Of a DNA stretch of 64,000 bases, positions 52,378-64,000 are shown piece by piece (within the stretch, counting starts at the first letter, position 1; every line of letters begins with the position of its first letter). The notes under the pieces were generated by a model that worked only from the letters and a program-made list of their open reading frames with translations, was not told the origin of the DNA and did not search any database. A program made the position numbers and the translations under genes. The DNA is from Numida meleagris (Eukaryota; Chordata; Aves; Galliformes; Numididae). The DNA lies in NCBI RefSeq assembly GCF_002078875.1, contig NC_034412.1, positions 16,408,238 through 16,472,237 on the forward strand, written 5' to 3'.

Positions 52378-53571
52378 GGTACTGGGAGCAACCTTTGGAA
52401 GATTTGTCAAGCTCCACCAGAACATAATATAACCAAATCACTTCTTGAACAGAGAGAAGCACCAGCTAAATTTGGCTCAGACAGACTGTGTTTCGGTACT
52501 GCTGCCATGCCCCTCCTGGTAGCTTCCCTCTTCTCAGCTCCTTTAAAGCTGAATGTGTTCATCAGTGTTGTTCTGACAAAAAACAAGTTGACTGACTAAA
52601 ATGGGAAAGCACACGCAAATTATTTCACTTCCCCGCCCCGAGAGAACCCACCATCCAAAAATCTTATCACAGAAAAAAATATATAATTAGACTGTAATCT
52701 TCTGATATAAACTGAACTGCTGCTCTCAATGATCACAGTCGCTCTTCAAAGCCTCTGAGATAAAAAGAATCTTATCGTTCAAATTATTACTTCTTAGGGA
52801 TGCTTTTATCAAAGTTAGAAGGAAAATTCTAAAAACAGCAGCGATACGAAAACGGGAGCTAGCCATATTTTAAATGACACTGGATTTTCTGCCAATTGGC
52901 CAATTCACAACTCCAAAAAGCAAGTGTAGATGAAGACAAAGCTGTTGGCTCTCATAACCTTTACAATATCACAGTAAAAATCTCAACTGTCTCACATATT
53001 TATATTAAATGGCAGGTCTAAAATTGAGATTTGTAATTTCACAGCATCAAAATCATCACAGATGGCTACAGTCTATTGCTTCTTTAATCTGTCTTCTCTC
53101 CCTTCCTGCTTGTTTCCCCCTTCCTCCGATCTGACTTAAAAAAGATGTGTGTTTTATCATAAGGAAATCAGAACTACGCGCAAACCACAATATATTAATT
53201 GTGTAACAAAACAATTTGCATAACAATGACGCATACAAGCAAATCTTAAAATTATGTCTCAACATTGCCCTAAAGCACCTTAGCCATGAGATGTGTCACT
53301 AGTTGGGACAGCTTCGAGTTCCATCAACAATATTCCACATTTGTGCTCTCCTAATGGATAGCCATTAGCACAAGAAGTTTGGGGAAAAACTATAAAGATC
53401 CACAAGAAGTTTGAGTTCATAGCTACACATTCAGCAGTAAGAAAGCAATCAGTGCTCTTCTTGTATTTCTAGTGAGCAAGACAATGCTGCAGAAGCACTC
53501 CCATGGCACCCCTGAAGCTAAATAAATAGGAATTAAATACTCGGCCCTTTTCCCTTCCTCCTCTGGCCTTT

Positions 53572-53633
53572 TGTGTGTCTATATGTGTCCATGTATATAT
53601 CCATACATACACATTCCATATATTCATATTCCA
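53572..53633. repeat. TG/TA/CATA low-complexity tract
   Basis: Interrupted TGTG, TATATG, CATACATACACA and ATATTCATATTCC units make a degenerate microsatellite of about 60 bases in intron 3. Confidence 0.8.
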
Positions 53634-56489
53634 TCCTAGCTCAGCTAGGCGATTATCAAAGTCAGCACAAAAAAACAGCAGCTGCTTGAATGAAGGACAG
53701 GCTTTGTGTAATCGTTTTCAGACACCTCCGTACCACACACACCATTTTTTTTCCATAAATCCTGGTCTCAAGGTCAGAGAGTCATTAATATCCGCTGCAG
53801 GAGGCACTTTAGAAGGGAAGCATCTTCCCATTATGCTTCTCCTACACACACCAGATATTAAGTAAAAGCAGCTCAAGGAAACATCTCTTGTTTAAAACCC
53901 AGAGGGCTGAGTGAACTTGAAGCCCAGCCAGCTCCCGGGGCCATGTGGGGCATGCAGGTCCAGGAGCAGGGAGCGCCGAGGTCTCCTGCGGCTCTGCAAC
54001 AAGTGCGGGCCCCACTCCGCTGCCCTGAGCCACTGCTGCCCAGCAAGCTTTTGTCAAACATCTAAAGTCTTAATCAATCCTAACTCTGACCCAAGGATCT
54101 CTGGGGAAGATGGATGAGGAAACGGACAACCTCTGACCTCTCCTTGTATTTGTCCTGCCATAGTCAGCCCATTGAAAAACAATTGGGGTGGAACCCGCTC
54201 ACCAGCTCCAGGCCCAGCCTGGCATCCTTTTATTGCCTTTCACAAACTCACATTCTCCTTCCTCCCCCCATCCTTGCTCCAAACCCACAGGAATGCTCCT
54301 CACTTCACCCTCCCCGCCCAGAGGCCCATTCGAGCGGGACCCAGCCCGGCTGCGGGGTGGCAGAGGGCAGGACAGGGGCTGGCTCTGTGCCACAGGCGCA
54401 GCGTCAGGCCGCACGGGCAGCGGTGTGCCTCTCGGCTCTGTGGGGCTCCGGCAACCAGAGGAGCTTCCCGGTGAACCACTCTGGCTGGGGAGCGGCAAAC
54501 GTTGAAGGAGGAAACCACAAGTAACCACTGATGAAATGGGTTTAGCACTTTCCAATTACTTGCTGGCTCAAGTCCTCCGAGAAGAACTGGCACGGGCCAG
54601 CCTGACTCTGGCAAACCCAAAAAGACAGAAAGTTTCCTTCTCAGCTGTGAACGTGACGCCGCCTGGCCTTCCTCCAGCTGCAGGGACAGCCTGCCGGGTT
54701 TCCTGAGCCCAGCAGGTACCTGCCCCCGCACATTCAGCCCCAAGGTCTAGTCCAGTGATGGAAAACAAAGAGAAGAGCAGCCCACTCCCACCACTGCCCA
54801 CCAGCAAAACCTGAGTGTCTTCCCTTGAGAAGGCAGCATTCGTTACATGATGAGCTCATATCGCGTCCGGGCCGCTGGCAAGGAAAAGCGTTAGATCTGT
54901 GTCAATTGGTGTGACCTGGGACTGACCCAGCAGGCCTTCAGGAGAAGGAGGAATAATTTCCGTGCAATAAGCCAGGATGCTTTCCCCCCCATTCACTTCC
55001 TCCTCTCACAGCCCAGGCTGTTAATGTGTCAAGATGCTTTGCCTAGAAGTTACCGATCCATTTGAAGACAGCAACACCTCCTCAGCCACCCGTGGCTCTC
55101 CTAAGCAGCGCCCGTTCAGTGCCACATCCGCAGGTTTGCATCCTTAATTGCACGCAGGTTTTCAAGTTTCTGTCTCACAGAACTCCAAAGGCAGTCATTT
55201 ACTTCAAACAGGATGCCCCTTATGATGCTGCTCATTTCCCCATTCTCACTACAGCCCATGGCAATTTTGTTGCCAGTAAGAAGCACTTACAACTTTTTCC
55301 ATCTTTCCATCTTTTCCATCCAAAAACTCCACAAATGAAGGCAGAGGCTTACACTTAGTACTTTTTTCCTGCCAAAGCTTAATTTCAATATGCAGTAATG
55401 AACTTCATGTTGACTGCAAATTATGATTTAAAAGAAACTAAGTAGGATGTTCAAAAGACAACATTCTCATAGGAATCTAGCACAAAGGCAGTCAGATGCT
55501 TGCTTTGCTAGCTTGTTCTCAGTCTCCATTAAATAAGGACCTGGTGAAAAATGCGCCAAGAGGACATGAAGCTAAGCCATTTAGCTCCAAACCACCTTTT
55601 CCAAAAACGTGGGTTCAAATCCACTAAGAAACTCAGCACCTTCAATTCAGCACTTGGCAGAATTCAGGCCACTGAACTGTGCAAAAGCATTTCAAATTTG
55701 ATCTTCATTTACGCTTACACGAGCAAGAGTTTAGAAGCTGAGGCCACAGATGTTTTATTTATAAACTCTTCTCTCCTTCCTTAACCTTCTACTACTTTTT
55801 CCAGAAAGGAGAGATGAAGAGAACATAGGTTTTGAGGGTGTTTTTTTCTCCCTTTTTAGGATAATCTGCCTTTTATATAAACTTTAATCCCTAATTCAGC
55901 AGCACACAGGATGGGGCAGGGGGAGCAGACTTTTAGCATTTCTAAGAGTATCCTAGCACCTCCATTATTAAGCTGACAATGGAGACCCTCTGAGAAATGA
56001 AAATATTTAACAAAGGCAGCAGTGTCAAATATCAAAAGGTTATTTAGCACTAAAAATTTGCAACAAGTTAAACACCAAAGACTTCCCCTTCTCAAAGGGG
56101 GAAAATAATCCAGCTAAAACTGCTGTTCTTTTTTTTTCCCCCCTTCCTCCTCCTGACTCTGGTTCTTACCCCACTGCATTATCCAAGGGAAACTTAAAAG
56201 AATTGTCACTTTAAATGACGGTAGCTCAGCTGCACTGCTTTGCAGTCACACACATTTTGGTGACTGTCACAGACCAATACCAATTTAGGTGCCTGCTGCA
56301 AAATGCATTTTGCCTTCTGCCTGTTATGGCAGTATCATTTGTTTTGCGTTACATAATTCTTAGCCTTGCCACCTGGAGCTATTGGACTCCTTCATTAAAC
56401 CCCTCTGTCCCATTGCATCCCACAGGGGCTGCTAATTACTGGCTTTACTCCATTTACTCTCATCTCCAATTCAATTACGCATTCAACTA

Positions 56490-57191
<702 letters not shown>

Positions 57192-58047
57192 TCAAGAAAA
57201 AAAGAGGAGAAATGCATCAGTATTCAAAAGGAGCAACAGACCTTCGCAGCAAAATTAACCTGCTCTTCCACAACTAACATGGAGATGGCATTTCTTCTGC
57301 TGCAGGAAAACACACAAACACATCTATCACACCATAACCAGGACCTCAGCTACTTGGACTTTCAAAGAGAAATCCACTGAAGAGAAGCAGGCTCCAAACT
57401 AGCTAAGACTAAACGGCTCAGCCCCCAAGACCCGACTTGGATCAGGGCACATGCAGCACTTCACAAACTGTAGCAGCATGCTAGTCCTGGTGCTTCCTCT
57501 GCAGCAAATGTGAAGTCCACTTTGTACATGAGAGCACCAGGCAGCGAAATCACGTGACAGAGATGGAGTAACATCCACGTTTCTGGCATCACCACCATCA
57601 GTCTTAAACTGCTAAACCAGCCCTGGTTATTTCTTAGAGCTTGCAACTACCATACTGGGCTAGCACTACAGTTCAGAACTCCTCAATCAAGTTCAGGCAC
57701 CTCCTTCAGAAGTGCCCAACTAATAGGCAACATAATTATGAAGTAAAAATACACACAATCCAAGGAAGACATGCAAAAAAGAGATCTTGCCCTAAACCAT
57801 TTCAGGATGAGCAACTTAAAGAGAAATAAAACATAAGCAAGAGCTTTGGAAACAAACAAATGAGAAAACCCCACGATGTTTTGAAGATTGTGATACAGGA
57901 AAGTTCACCACAGTGCTTTGCTATAAGAGAAATCCTTCTTTAAAAAAACAAAACAACAACAAAAATAAGACAGCACACATTAGATAATGCCTGCATGCTG
58001 CCCGAGTTTGGAGGCTACACAAAAGAGTATATAAAGATTATCCCTGG

Positions 58048-58083
58048 AAAAGAAAAAAAAAAAAAAACACAAAAACAAAAAAA
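58048..58083. repeat. A-rich simple tract
   Basis: AAAAG, fifteen A, then CACAAAAACAAAAAAAC. A low-complexity A/C tract in intron 2. Confidence 0.95.
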
Positions 58084-58361
58084 CAACCAGCAGAAACTTC
58101 AGAGAGACTTCCCAGAAGTGCTGCTCTGAAGCTATGGCTTTGATAAACAAAAGCCTTCTTAATGTTAAGGGGCTTCTGGTATAAGATCCTGCACTCTTCT
58201 CACAAGGATTGCTCATATGACAGTGATTTTTACTTAAAGAGATTCCAGCTTAGCTGAACCCGTTTATAGAAAGACAGCAGTTAGCACCATGAGTCACTAG
58301 GAGCAGAGAGAATAATATTTTATTTGCTGCCCAGCTATAACTGCAAATTAAAATGAAAGCA

Positions 58362-58378
58362 GGGGACGGGGCGGGGGG
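58362..58378 (+). other. G-rich motif, possible G-quadruplex
   Basis: GGGGACGGGGCGGGGGG in intron 2 gives three to four closely spaced G tracts on the plus strand. It stands out from AT-rich surroundings. Folding is inferred. Confidence 0.5.
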
Positions 58379-58929
58379 AAATCAATACTCAGCGTGTCAT
58401 GACTTTTCACAGAAAGAGGAAAAAATAAATCTTAAAAAGCCATCTATCAATGTAAAGTGTAACACAGTGTTAGTAAGAAGACAGTTATTTAATTTACAGC
58501 TGCCACAGAGCTAGTTTACTGTTACAATATTGTCTTTATGATCCATCAGTTTCCATTCCGCTTATCTTCCGTCTACAGTACCTATACATGTGTGGTACAA
58601 GAGAAGGGAAGAAGCAGAGGGAAACAATACTTGTTGACAGGATTTCCTTTACCACGCTTGTACAATGGGGGATGCTGCCACAGGGTTGGATACAGAGCCC
58701 GCTGAGGCCGGAGGATGGGCTGCAGCTGAACTCAGCGAGCCTTGCTTGGGCTCTAAGCAGCCCCCGTCTCCCGTCACACAAACGGTTCTTACTTCACGGA
58801 CACACGAACCAAACACAAGCACATCTCACTGCCAGAGCTGAAAGTGACTAGAGCCCTACGATTTCCAGCTGCTGCAAATGGTTTGTAGCTCCAAGTATGT
58901 GGTCAAAGGTGCAATTTCAGCTTGAAAGC

Positions 58930-59130
58930 AAGAAGTTCACTTTCATAATTCAACTCTTCTCACGGTTTAATGGCGCAGAGTAAAACATTCTGGGCACAAA
59001 ACCTGCTTTTCAACTGTGCAATGCAAGGAAAAATCATTAATTATGTTTATACTGCAACTCATTAATTCCTCCAGGGCTACTCTACATTTGATTACAGCCA
59101 GTCGCTGCTAAATGACGGTGTTTATCTCTA
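58930..59130. promoter_or_regulatory. Paired ATTAATT sites in intron 2 (candidate enhancer)
   Basis: ATTAATTA at 59036-59043 and ATTAATT at 59061-59067 share a CATTAATT context (C-ATTAATT in both) and are spaced by 25 bases, about two and a half helical turns. Flanking sequence is complex and unique. Located about 2 kb below exon 2. Confidence 0.25.
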
Positions 59131-59951
59131 ACCCTTCTTACTCACGCAGCCCTCACACCTCAGGAACTGGCACAGGTGCAGAGGAACATCTCCTGGAACA
59201 GACAAGAAGGTGCACACAGATAGACTGGTGCTGAAGGACAGGGTCTTCCCAGGAAGATAAAGGAAAGAGTTCACTGCTGCTGCTTGAAATAAATCTGCAG
59301 CATACGAAGCTAATGCTTTCCAAGCACTGTCTCTCAGAGCAGACCATGTACTCTTAAATTTTTCACTACCGGCTTAAAAATAGAACACGCGTATGTAGGT
59401 TTAGTGAAACCAGTCACGTCCACAAGGAGAGCACACATTTCCTTCTCCAGCTTGCATGGAGCTTTCAGAGAAGACATCGGGTGGAAAGGCAGAATTCAAC
59501 AAAGCTCTCCCCGGTCATCAGTTCACCACTGACTCACTGAAACTTACACATCAGGTACTATTTTCATACACAGCGCAGGCTCCCCTCGCAGAGCTGCAGG
59601 ACAGACCCTGCCCACACAGCTGCCCATCCCGGGGTGCAGCCCTACGGCCCTCCCCAGGACACAGCTGCTCCTGGCTGCCGCGCAGGCCGAGGGCTGCAAG
59701 CAGCGGGCACCACGGCACAGCCCGCAGGGCTGCCACTCAGCCCCGCGCTCCAGAGCTCAGTGTGCCTGGACTCAGCCCCAGCCGGGGCTGTAGTCAAGTT
59801 CAGGCAGAACAACAATGCGGGAGCCAAACAATCCCCCTTTCTCCCATGTTATGGCTATTCAGAGCTTATGCATAATGCATCGCCAACCAGCGCAACCTCG
59901 GATTCCTTCCACCCGCTGCTGGTTCCTTGCTCTCTTCTAATTACAAGCAGA

Positions 59952-59980
59952 AACACACACACAAAAAAAAAAAACACAAA
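59952..59980. repeat. (AC)n plus A12 low-complexity tract
   Basis: About five AC units, then twelve A, then CACAAA, in intron 2. Confidence 0.9.
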
Positions 59981-60136
59981 ACTAAACACCAGGCTTCCCG
60001 AAGAACCCAGCACTTTGTTGCGCATAGGTCCCGATCTTTCAGCACTTATTTTTCAACCACTTTGAGTTAGGGTGCTGAAAGAAAAGTAACTAAGCTGCTT
60101 TAGTCATCTAATATTAAAAGGATCTGAGTGGAGGGC

Positions 60137-60150
60137 TTTTTTTTTTTTTT
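60137..60150. repeat. Poly-T tract, 14 T
   Basis: Fourteen T on the plus strand, just outside the CpG-rich zone that begins near 60230. Confidence 0.95.
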
Positions 60151-60957
60151 ACTATTGTTATTAACGATTAGCGTGCGTTGCTGGCGTTTTTCTTAAGTCG
60201 CTCTCTTTAAGGAAGAAAGTCCCTTCTAACCGCTTACCGAGGTGACCCCGCCAGCGCCCGGCCGCGCTGCCCCGTGTCCCGCGGCCGGACAGCAGCGGGT
60301 GGCGGGGCGGGCACCCTGCCCTCCTGCCTGCAGCCCCTCAGCAGCGCCGCGCTGAGCCCCGGCCACCTCCGGGTGAGTCTTCTGCTGTCACCGCATGGCA
60401 CTGAAACTGAGTGACTTCCTCTTACCATCACCTCTTTAAGAAAAGCGCACGGAAAGACTCGGGCAGCACAGGCTGTGCGCTGCAGGTATCCATCCGGAGC
60501 CCCAGCGCAGCGCGCACAGCCCGAACCCGACGGCTGCCGTCAGCGCAGGACCCGCACCTCGTACCCCGCAACGCCTCAGCGAGAAGCGAGCGGCAGAGCC
60601 CAGAGCACGGCCCGGCGGAGCCAGCCCCCGGACGCGGTAATTACAGCCAGGACCACCGGTTCAGCCGCCGGATCACGTTTCTCGTTGGTATTTCGCCTTT
60701 AAATAGGCACCTAAGCCCATTCCTGAACCGATCCCTTAATTCTGAAACCTCTTTTCTGCCCTTTTGGTTTTCACTTCTTCCATGACAGAGCCATCCGAAG
60801 GGAGTATAGAGTTTCCCCAACAAAGAGTAATTCACTCCGCGAGCCCGGGCCGAAACCTGACCTCCCCGCCGCAATCAGCGGTAATCGCGCCATTAGGGCT
60901 CTCTGAAACGCACTAATCACCCCCTTTGCCCTCGCGATGCGATAGCGGCGGACTTAC

Positions 60958-61025
60958 CCCTCCTTCCAGAGGGCTCGCAATCCAGCCCAGCTCCCCCTGC
61001 ACCGAGCGGGAGTCCAGCAGCGTCA
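60958..61025 (-). CDS. EPHA4: EPHA4 exon 2 (N-terminus of mature receptor)
   Basis: This 68-base exon has two bases completing a valine codon followed by 22 codons that read [20 protein letters not shown] and then two glycines. This is the start of the mature EphA4 ectodomain, just after the signal peptide, and leads into the ligand-binding domain. The acceptor is AG at 61026-61027 behind a pyrimidine-rich tract, and the donor is GTAAGT starting at 60957. It ends in phase 0 and joins the TGG tryptophan codon that opens exon 3. The first base of the split valine codon must come from exon 1. The exon sits inside the CpG-rich island, which fits a position close to the promoter. It is too short to stand out as an open frame and was found by the conserved peptide and splice sites. 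Confidence 0.96.
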
Positions 61026-61287
61026 CTGCAGAGAGGCAAAACACAGCGCGTTACGTTCCGGCCGCACGGAGGGACACCGCGCACCCGAGCGCTCCGGAGC
61101 GCGGGGACCCGGGCATCTCCACCCGGGGCTCGGAGCGGGGCGCTCACGTTGAGTGACGCGGAGCCGCGCGGGGCAGCCCCGGGAGCCCCACGGATCGTCG
61201 GAGCCGCTCGGGAGCTCCGGACAGAGAACGAGCGGCGCCCCGGTCGCTCCGCGGAGCGCTGCCGGGCCCCCGGCACCCGTGGGCGGT

Positions 61288-61829
61288 NNNNNNNNNNNNN
61301 NNNNNNNNNNNNNNNNNNNNNNNNNNNNNNNNNNNNNNNNNNNNNNNNNNNNNNNNNNNNNNNNNNNNNNNNNNNNNNNNNNNNNNNNNNNNNNNNNNNN
61401 NNNNNNNNNNNNNNNNNNNNNNNNNNNNNNNNNNNNNNNNNNNNNNNNNNNNNNNNNNNNNNNNNNNNNNNNNNNNNNNNNNNNNNNNNNNNNNNNNNNN
61501 NNNNNNNNNNNNNNNNNNNNNNNNNNNNNNNNNNNNNNNNNNNNNNNNNNNNNNNNNNNNNNNNNNNNNNNNNNNNNNNNNNNNNNNNNNNNNNNNNNNN
61601 NNNNNNNNNNNNNNNNNNNNNNNNNNNNNNNNNNNNNNNNNNNNNNNNNNNNNNNNNNNNNNNNNNNNNNNNNNNNNNNNNNNNNNNNNNNNNNNNNNNN
61701 NNNNNNNNNNNNNNNNNNNNNNNNNNNNNNNNNNNNNNNNNNNNNNNNNNNNNNNNNNNNNNNNNNNNNNNNNNNNNNNNNNNNNNNNNNNNNNNNNNNN
61801 NNNNNNNNNNNNNNNNNNNNNNNNNNNNN
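61288..61829. other. EPHA4: Assembly gap (542 N), likely hiding EPHA4 exon 1
   Basis: A run of 542 N lies inside the CpG island, 262 bases upstream of exon 2. Exon 1 should carry the 5' UTR end, the ATG, the signal peptide and about ten mature residues, ending one base into a valine codon before a GT donor. I could not find such a segment in the visible flanks 61026-61287 or 61830-62480. Dense GC on both sides explains both the failed assembly and a promoter-proximal location. If exon 1 is inside, intron 1 is between roughly 0.26 and 0.8 kb. The gap length may be an estimate rather than measured. Confidence 0.75.
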
Positions 61830-61833
61830 CCGG

Positions 61834-61853
61834 CCCCGCCCTGCCCCCGCCCC
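61834..61853 (-). promoter_or_regulatory. Pair of GC boxes (Sp/KLF-type sites)
   Basis: Two GC boxes sit at the upstream lip of the gap: CCCCGCCC at 61834-61841 and CCCCGCCCC at 61845-61853 on the plus strand, reading GGGCGGGG-type on the minus strand. Their place directly upstream of the presumed first exon fits a TATA-less, Sp1-driven core promoter. An AT-rich patch (TAAATAAATAA) lies about 110-130 bases further upstream, at about 61960-61985. Confidence 0.5.
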
Positions 61854-62480
61854 TCCGCGCCGCGACCGAAGCGGGCAGCGGGGCCGGGAGCGGTGCGGCT
61901 CTGGGAGCCTCCGAGCGGCGAAAACGAAGGGAAAAGGAAAAACGTGAGGGCAGACGAGCAAATAAAAAATAAGTAAATAAATAACAAAAAGTCGCGAGGA
62001 GCCCCCGCCCTCTCCCGGTGCCACGCAGCGCCCGGGAACCGCGGGCACCGGGCAGAGAGCGGCCCCGCGCCGCGCCACCGCTGGGCAACAGCGCCACCTG
62101 GCGGCCGCGCCGAGCGCCCCGGCGGCCCCGCTGCCCCGCGCCGGAGCGCTGCGCGCCAGGGGCCGGGCACCCCCCAGCCCCTCAACCCTCTGCGGTAAAC
62201 ATTGCTTTTTGATTCAAAATACACCTTTCTCTGCTTTAATGTAAGTGAGCTCCGGCAGCGCGCTCTTTGCCTGCCCATAGCACGGCTCTCAAACCCGTCG
62301 ACGCTAGTGGGGCTCCTCCGGGCCGGGGCTCGGCCGCCTCTGTCCCCCCAGGGCCTGTTAGGGGGCAGCTCCGAGCGGAACGTGGAGAAGAGGGGCACAG
62401 CGCCAACCTCGGGGCCCGCACACGGCGAACGCTCGGAGCGCCTGTTGGGGCAGGGGGCTGGAAGAAGCACGGCCGTGCCA

Positions 62481-64000
62481 TTGTTAAACCTTGCGCTTCC
62501 TGACTTTAATTATCGACGTGAATTCTTGGCCTAATGAGGAGGAAGAGAAGGAATTGTTCCATTATTATTACACCCTAAAGCAGGCAGCGCTCGGTTCCAG
62601 TGATGTGAGCCTCCCCCTTCACATCAGGGCAAATGGTATGGGGCTGCTGGAGTGGCAAAAGCCAGGGTTGTTTGTATTGCAATGCCAGAAACGTCAGTTG
62701 TCATAAAATATGACATACTTTGAAACCTCTAAAATATTCCTGGCGTACTGATGCCATCTTAATTTGGTGATTTTTTTCAGATAAAATAAACACTGACAAT
62801 ACAAAATGGGCCTGTAAGTGTAACAACTGAAATGGTCCCAGCTGAACCAAAGCTACTGCACTTTGGCTGTTAGAAGGGTCTGAAAGAAGCCGTGCCAAAA
62901 CAATTGCCGGCTCCTCACTCAGGGTCCCCTCAGCACGCACAGAGCCCACTCGGCTGTGCCAGCTGCAGCGGCACTCGGGCTGACCCTGCCTGCAGCCCCG
63001 AGGACACGCCGGGATCCAGCCCTGGCCGTGCTTGATGGCAGTAGGGTGGCTGATCACAGAAAGATTGCCGTTCCCCCTTCATTTAGCATTTGTTTTCTGT
63101 TCATGTTGAAGCACTGGGGAACGCTGTGGTACCCAGACAGCATCCCGCTGGCAGGTGTGGTGTGCTCGCAGCACGGTCCCACAGCGAGCGGCGTTCCTAG
63201 CAGGGCTCTGTGTGGCTGAGGAGCGTCACACAGCTCTGTACAAGGAGCTGCTCTGCACCTTGCCCAGCCACAAATGCAGCACGCACAGCCTGGCGCCTTC
63301 CTGCCCCAGCGGGCTGCGGAGCTGCTGCACACTGTGCTTTTCTCCCCTTTCTCCCTCTGCCCACCTACTCACACTCGTCCATCTCCTGGATGCTTTTTGC
63401 TGTCAGTCAAATGACAGCCTTGGTAGGAAGCTCTGTGTGCTCCGGGCCTCCTGGGGCCCAGCACCATGCTGAGGTGGGGGAAAATCAGGAGGAAAAAGAA
63501 GCAGCGGGGGGAGGAAGCACAGATCCCCTTTTAGTATGCAATTCCACAGCCTGCAGGGGAAAATGAACCCGGCTCCTCTGAAAAGCATTTTCCCACAAAA
63601 ATGTGAGCCATTTACCACTCTCCCACACAGCTTGCACCCGGCCAGCCCCTGCACAGAGGGCACAGCAGCCTAAGGCAGCTGTGCGCCCGCGGCACGGCCC
63701 TCCAGGCCCAGCACCCAGCATGGCGGCACAGCCAGCACCGGCACCGCATTGCCCACCATCCCCTCCGGGCTCACCGACCTTTGATGGAGCTGTGAGCATA
63801 GCACATCTGCCGATCAGTCCCCTGACCAAACCCCTTGTTAGCTACGTGGGAGCAGCAGCTGATCCCGGGTTTGAGCAGGATGCGGTTCCCAGGTAGTGCT
63901 GCTGTTAACCGAAGCTGTTGCAGGAGCACAAAAAGCATCAGGATTCCAGCAAGGAGAGCATCACGGCAGCCCAGCAGTTCTGTTCCAGCTGGGATCGCGG
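62481..64000. other. EPHA4 upstream flank, no gene seen
   Basis: Beyond the CpG island the sequence returns to mixed composition. An AT-rich block near 62500-62580 contains TTTAATTATCGACGTGAATT and a short ATT run. The block at 62860-63480 is moderately GC-rich unique DNA. No exon, RNA gene or recognisable repeat could be supported on either strand; the open frames here are short and resemble nothing I know. Confidence 0.6.

Larger units (their letters stand above)
60230..62480. promoter_or_regulatory. EPHA4: CpG island / EPHA4 promoter region
   Basis: Visible sequence from about 60230 to 60640, 60930 to 61287 and 61830 to 62470 is very rich in C, G and CpG pairs, in sharp contrast to the AT-rich introns. 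It covers exon 2 and the gap presumed to contain exon 1. Such islands mark promoters of developmental regulators in birds and mammals. Initiation on the minus strand is expected near or just above the gap. The outer limits are judged by eye. Confidence 0.8.

Noticed and set aside
62200..62250. Divergent plus-strand transcript with a GTAAGTGAGC donor-like site at 62240
   Set aside because: A single donor-like string is weak evidence; no partner acceptor or conserved exon is visible.
60917..62470. 517-codon minus-strand open frame over the CpG island, and related frames on both strands
   Set aside because: Most of its length is translated N from the gap, and the visible parts are GC-rich low-complexity sequence. 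It overlaps exon 2 but reads it in the wrong frame or without the splice sites.

Overview
The window is vertebrate, almost certainly avian, genomic DNA holding the 5' half of one gene on the minus strand: EPHA4, an Eph-family receptor tyrosine kinase. Four coding exons can be placed to the base, with matching GT/AG splice sites and continuous reading phase. They are exon 2 (60958-61025), exon 3 (56525-57188), exon 4 (25454-25609) and exon 5 (11820-12158). Together they encode part of the extracellular region: the segment after the signal peptide, the ephrin-binding domain, the sushi/EGF-like cysteine-rich region and the first fibronectin type III domain. The second FN3 domain, the membrane segment, the kinase, SAM and PDZ-binding parts must lie at coordinates below 1, outside the window.

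A bird source is suggested by three things: CR1-type LINE remnants (at about 27.9 kb and 30.6-30.9 kb), the low density of interspersed repeats, and a protein sequence very close to the known chicken and human EphA4. The species cannot be told from this sequence alone.

Layout from high to low coordinate, which is the direction of transcription: 62481-64000 is upstream flank. 60230-62480 is a CpG-rich island broken by a 542-base assembly gap (61288-61829) that probably hides exon 1 and the start codon. Intron 2 is 3.8 kb, intron 3 is 30.9 kb, intron 4 is 13.3 kb (with a 20-base gap in a G-rich tract at 12767-12786), and at least 11.8 kb of intron 5 runs off the left edge. The introns are mostly AT-rich unique sequence with A/T homopolymers, a few short tandem duplications, two CR1 fragments and several clusters of homeodomain, POU and GATA-like motifs that could be enhancers.

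I found no other protein-coding gene, no tRNA or rRNA gene, no CRISPR array and no evidence of a novel multi-gene system. Most open frames here are short chance frames. The more interesting items are non-coding: POU-octamer clusters and palindromes, a GATA inverted repeat, and TAAT-rich blocks in the introns of a developmental regulator. All of these are inferences that need comparative data.
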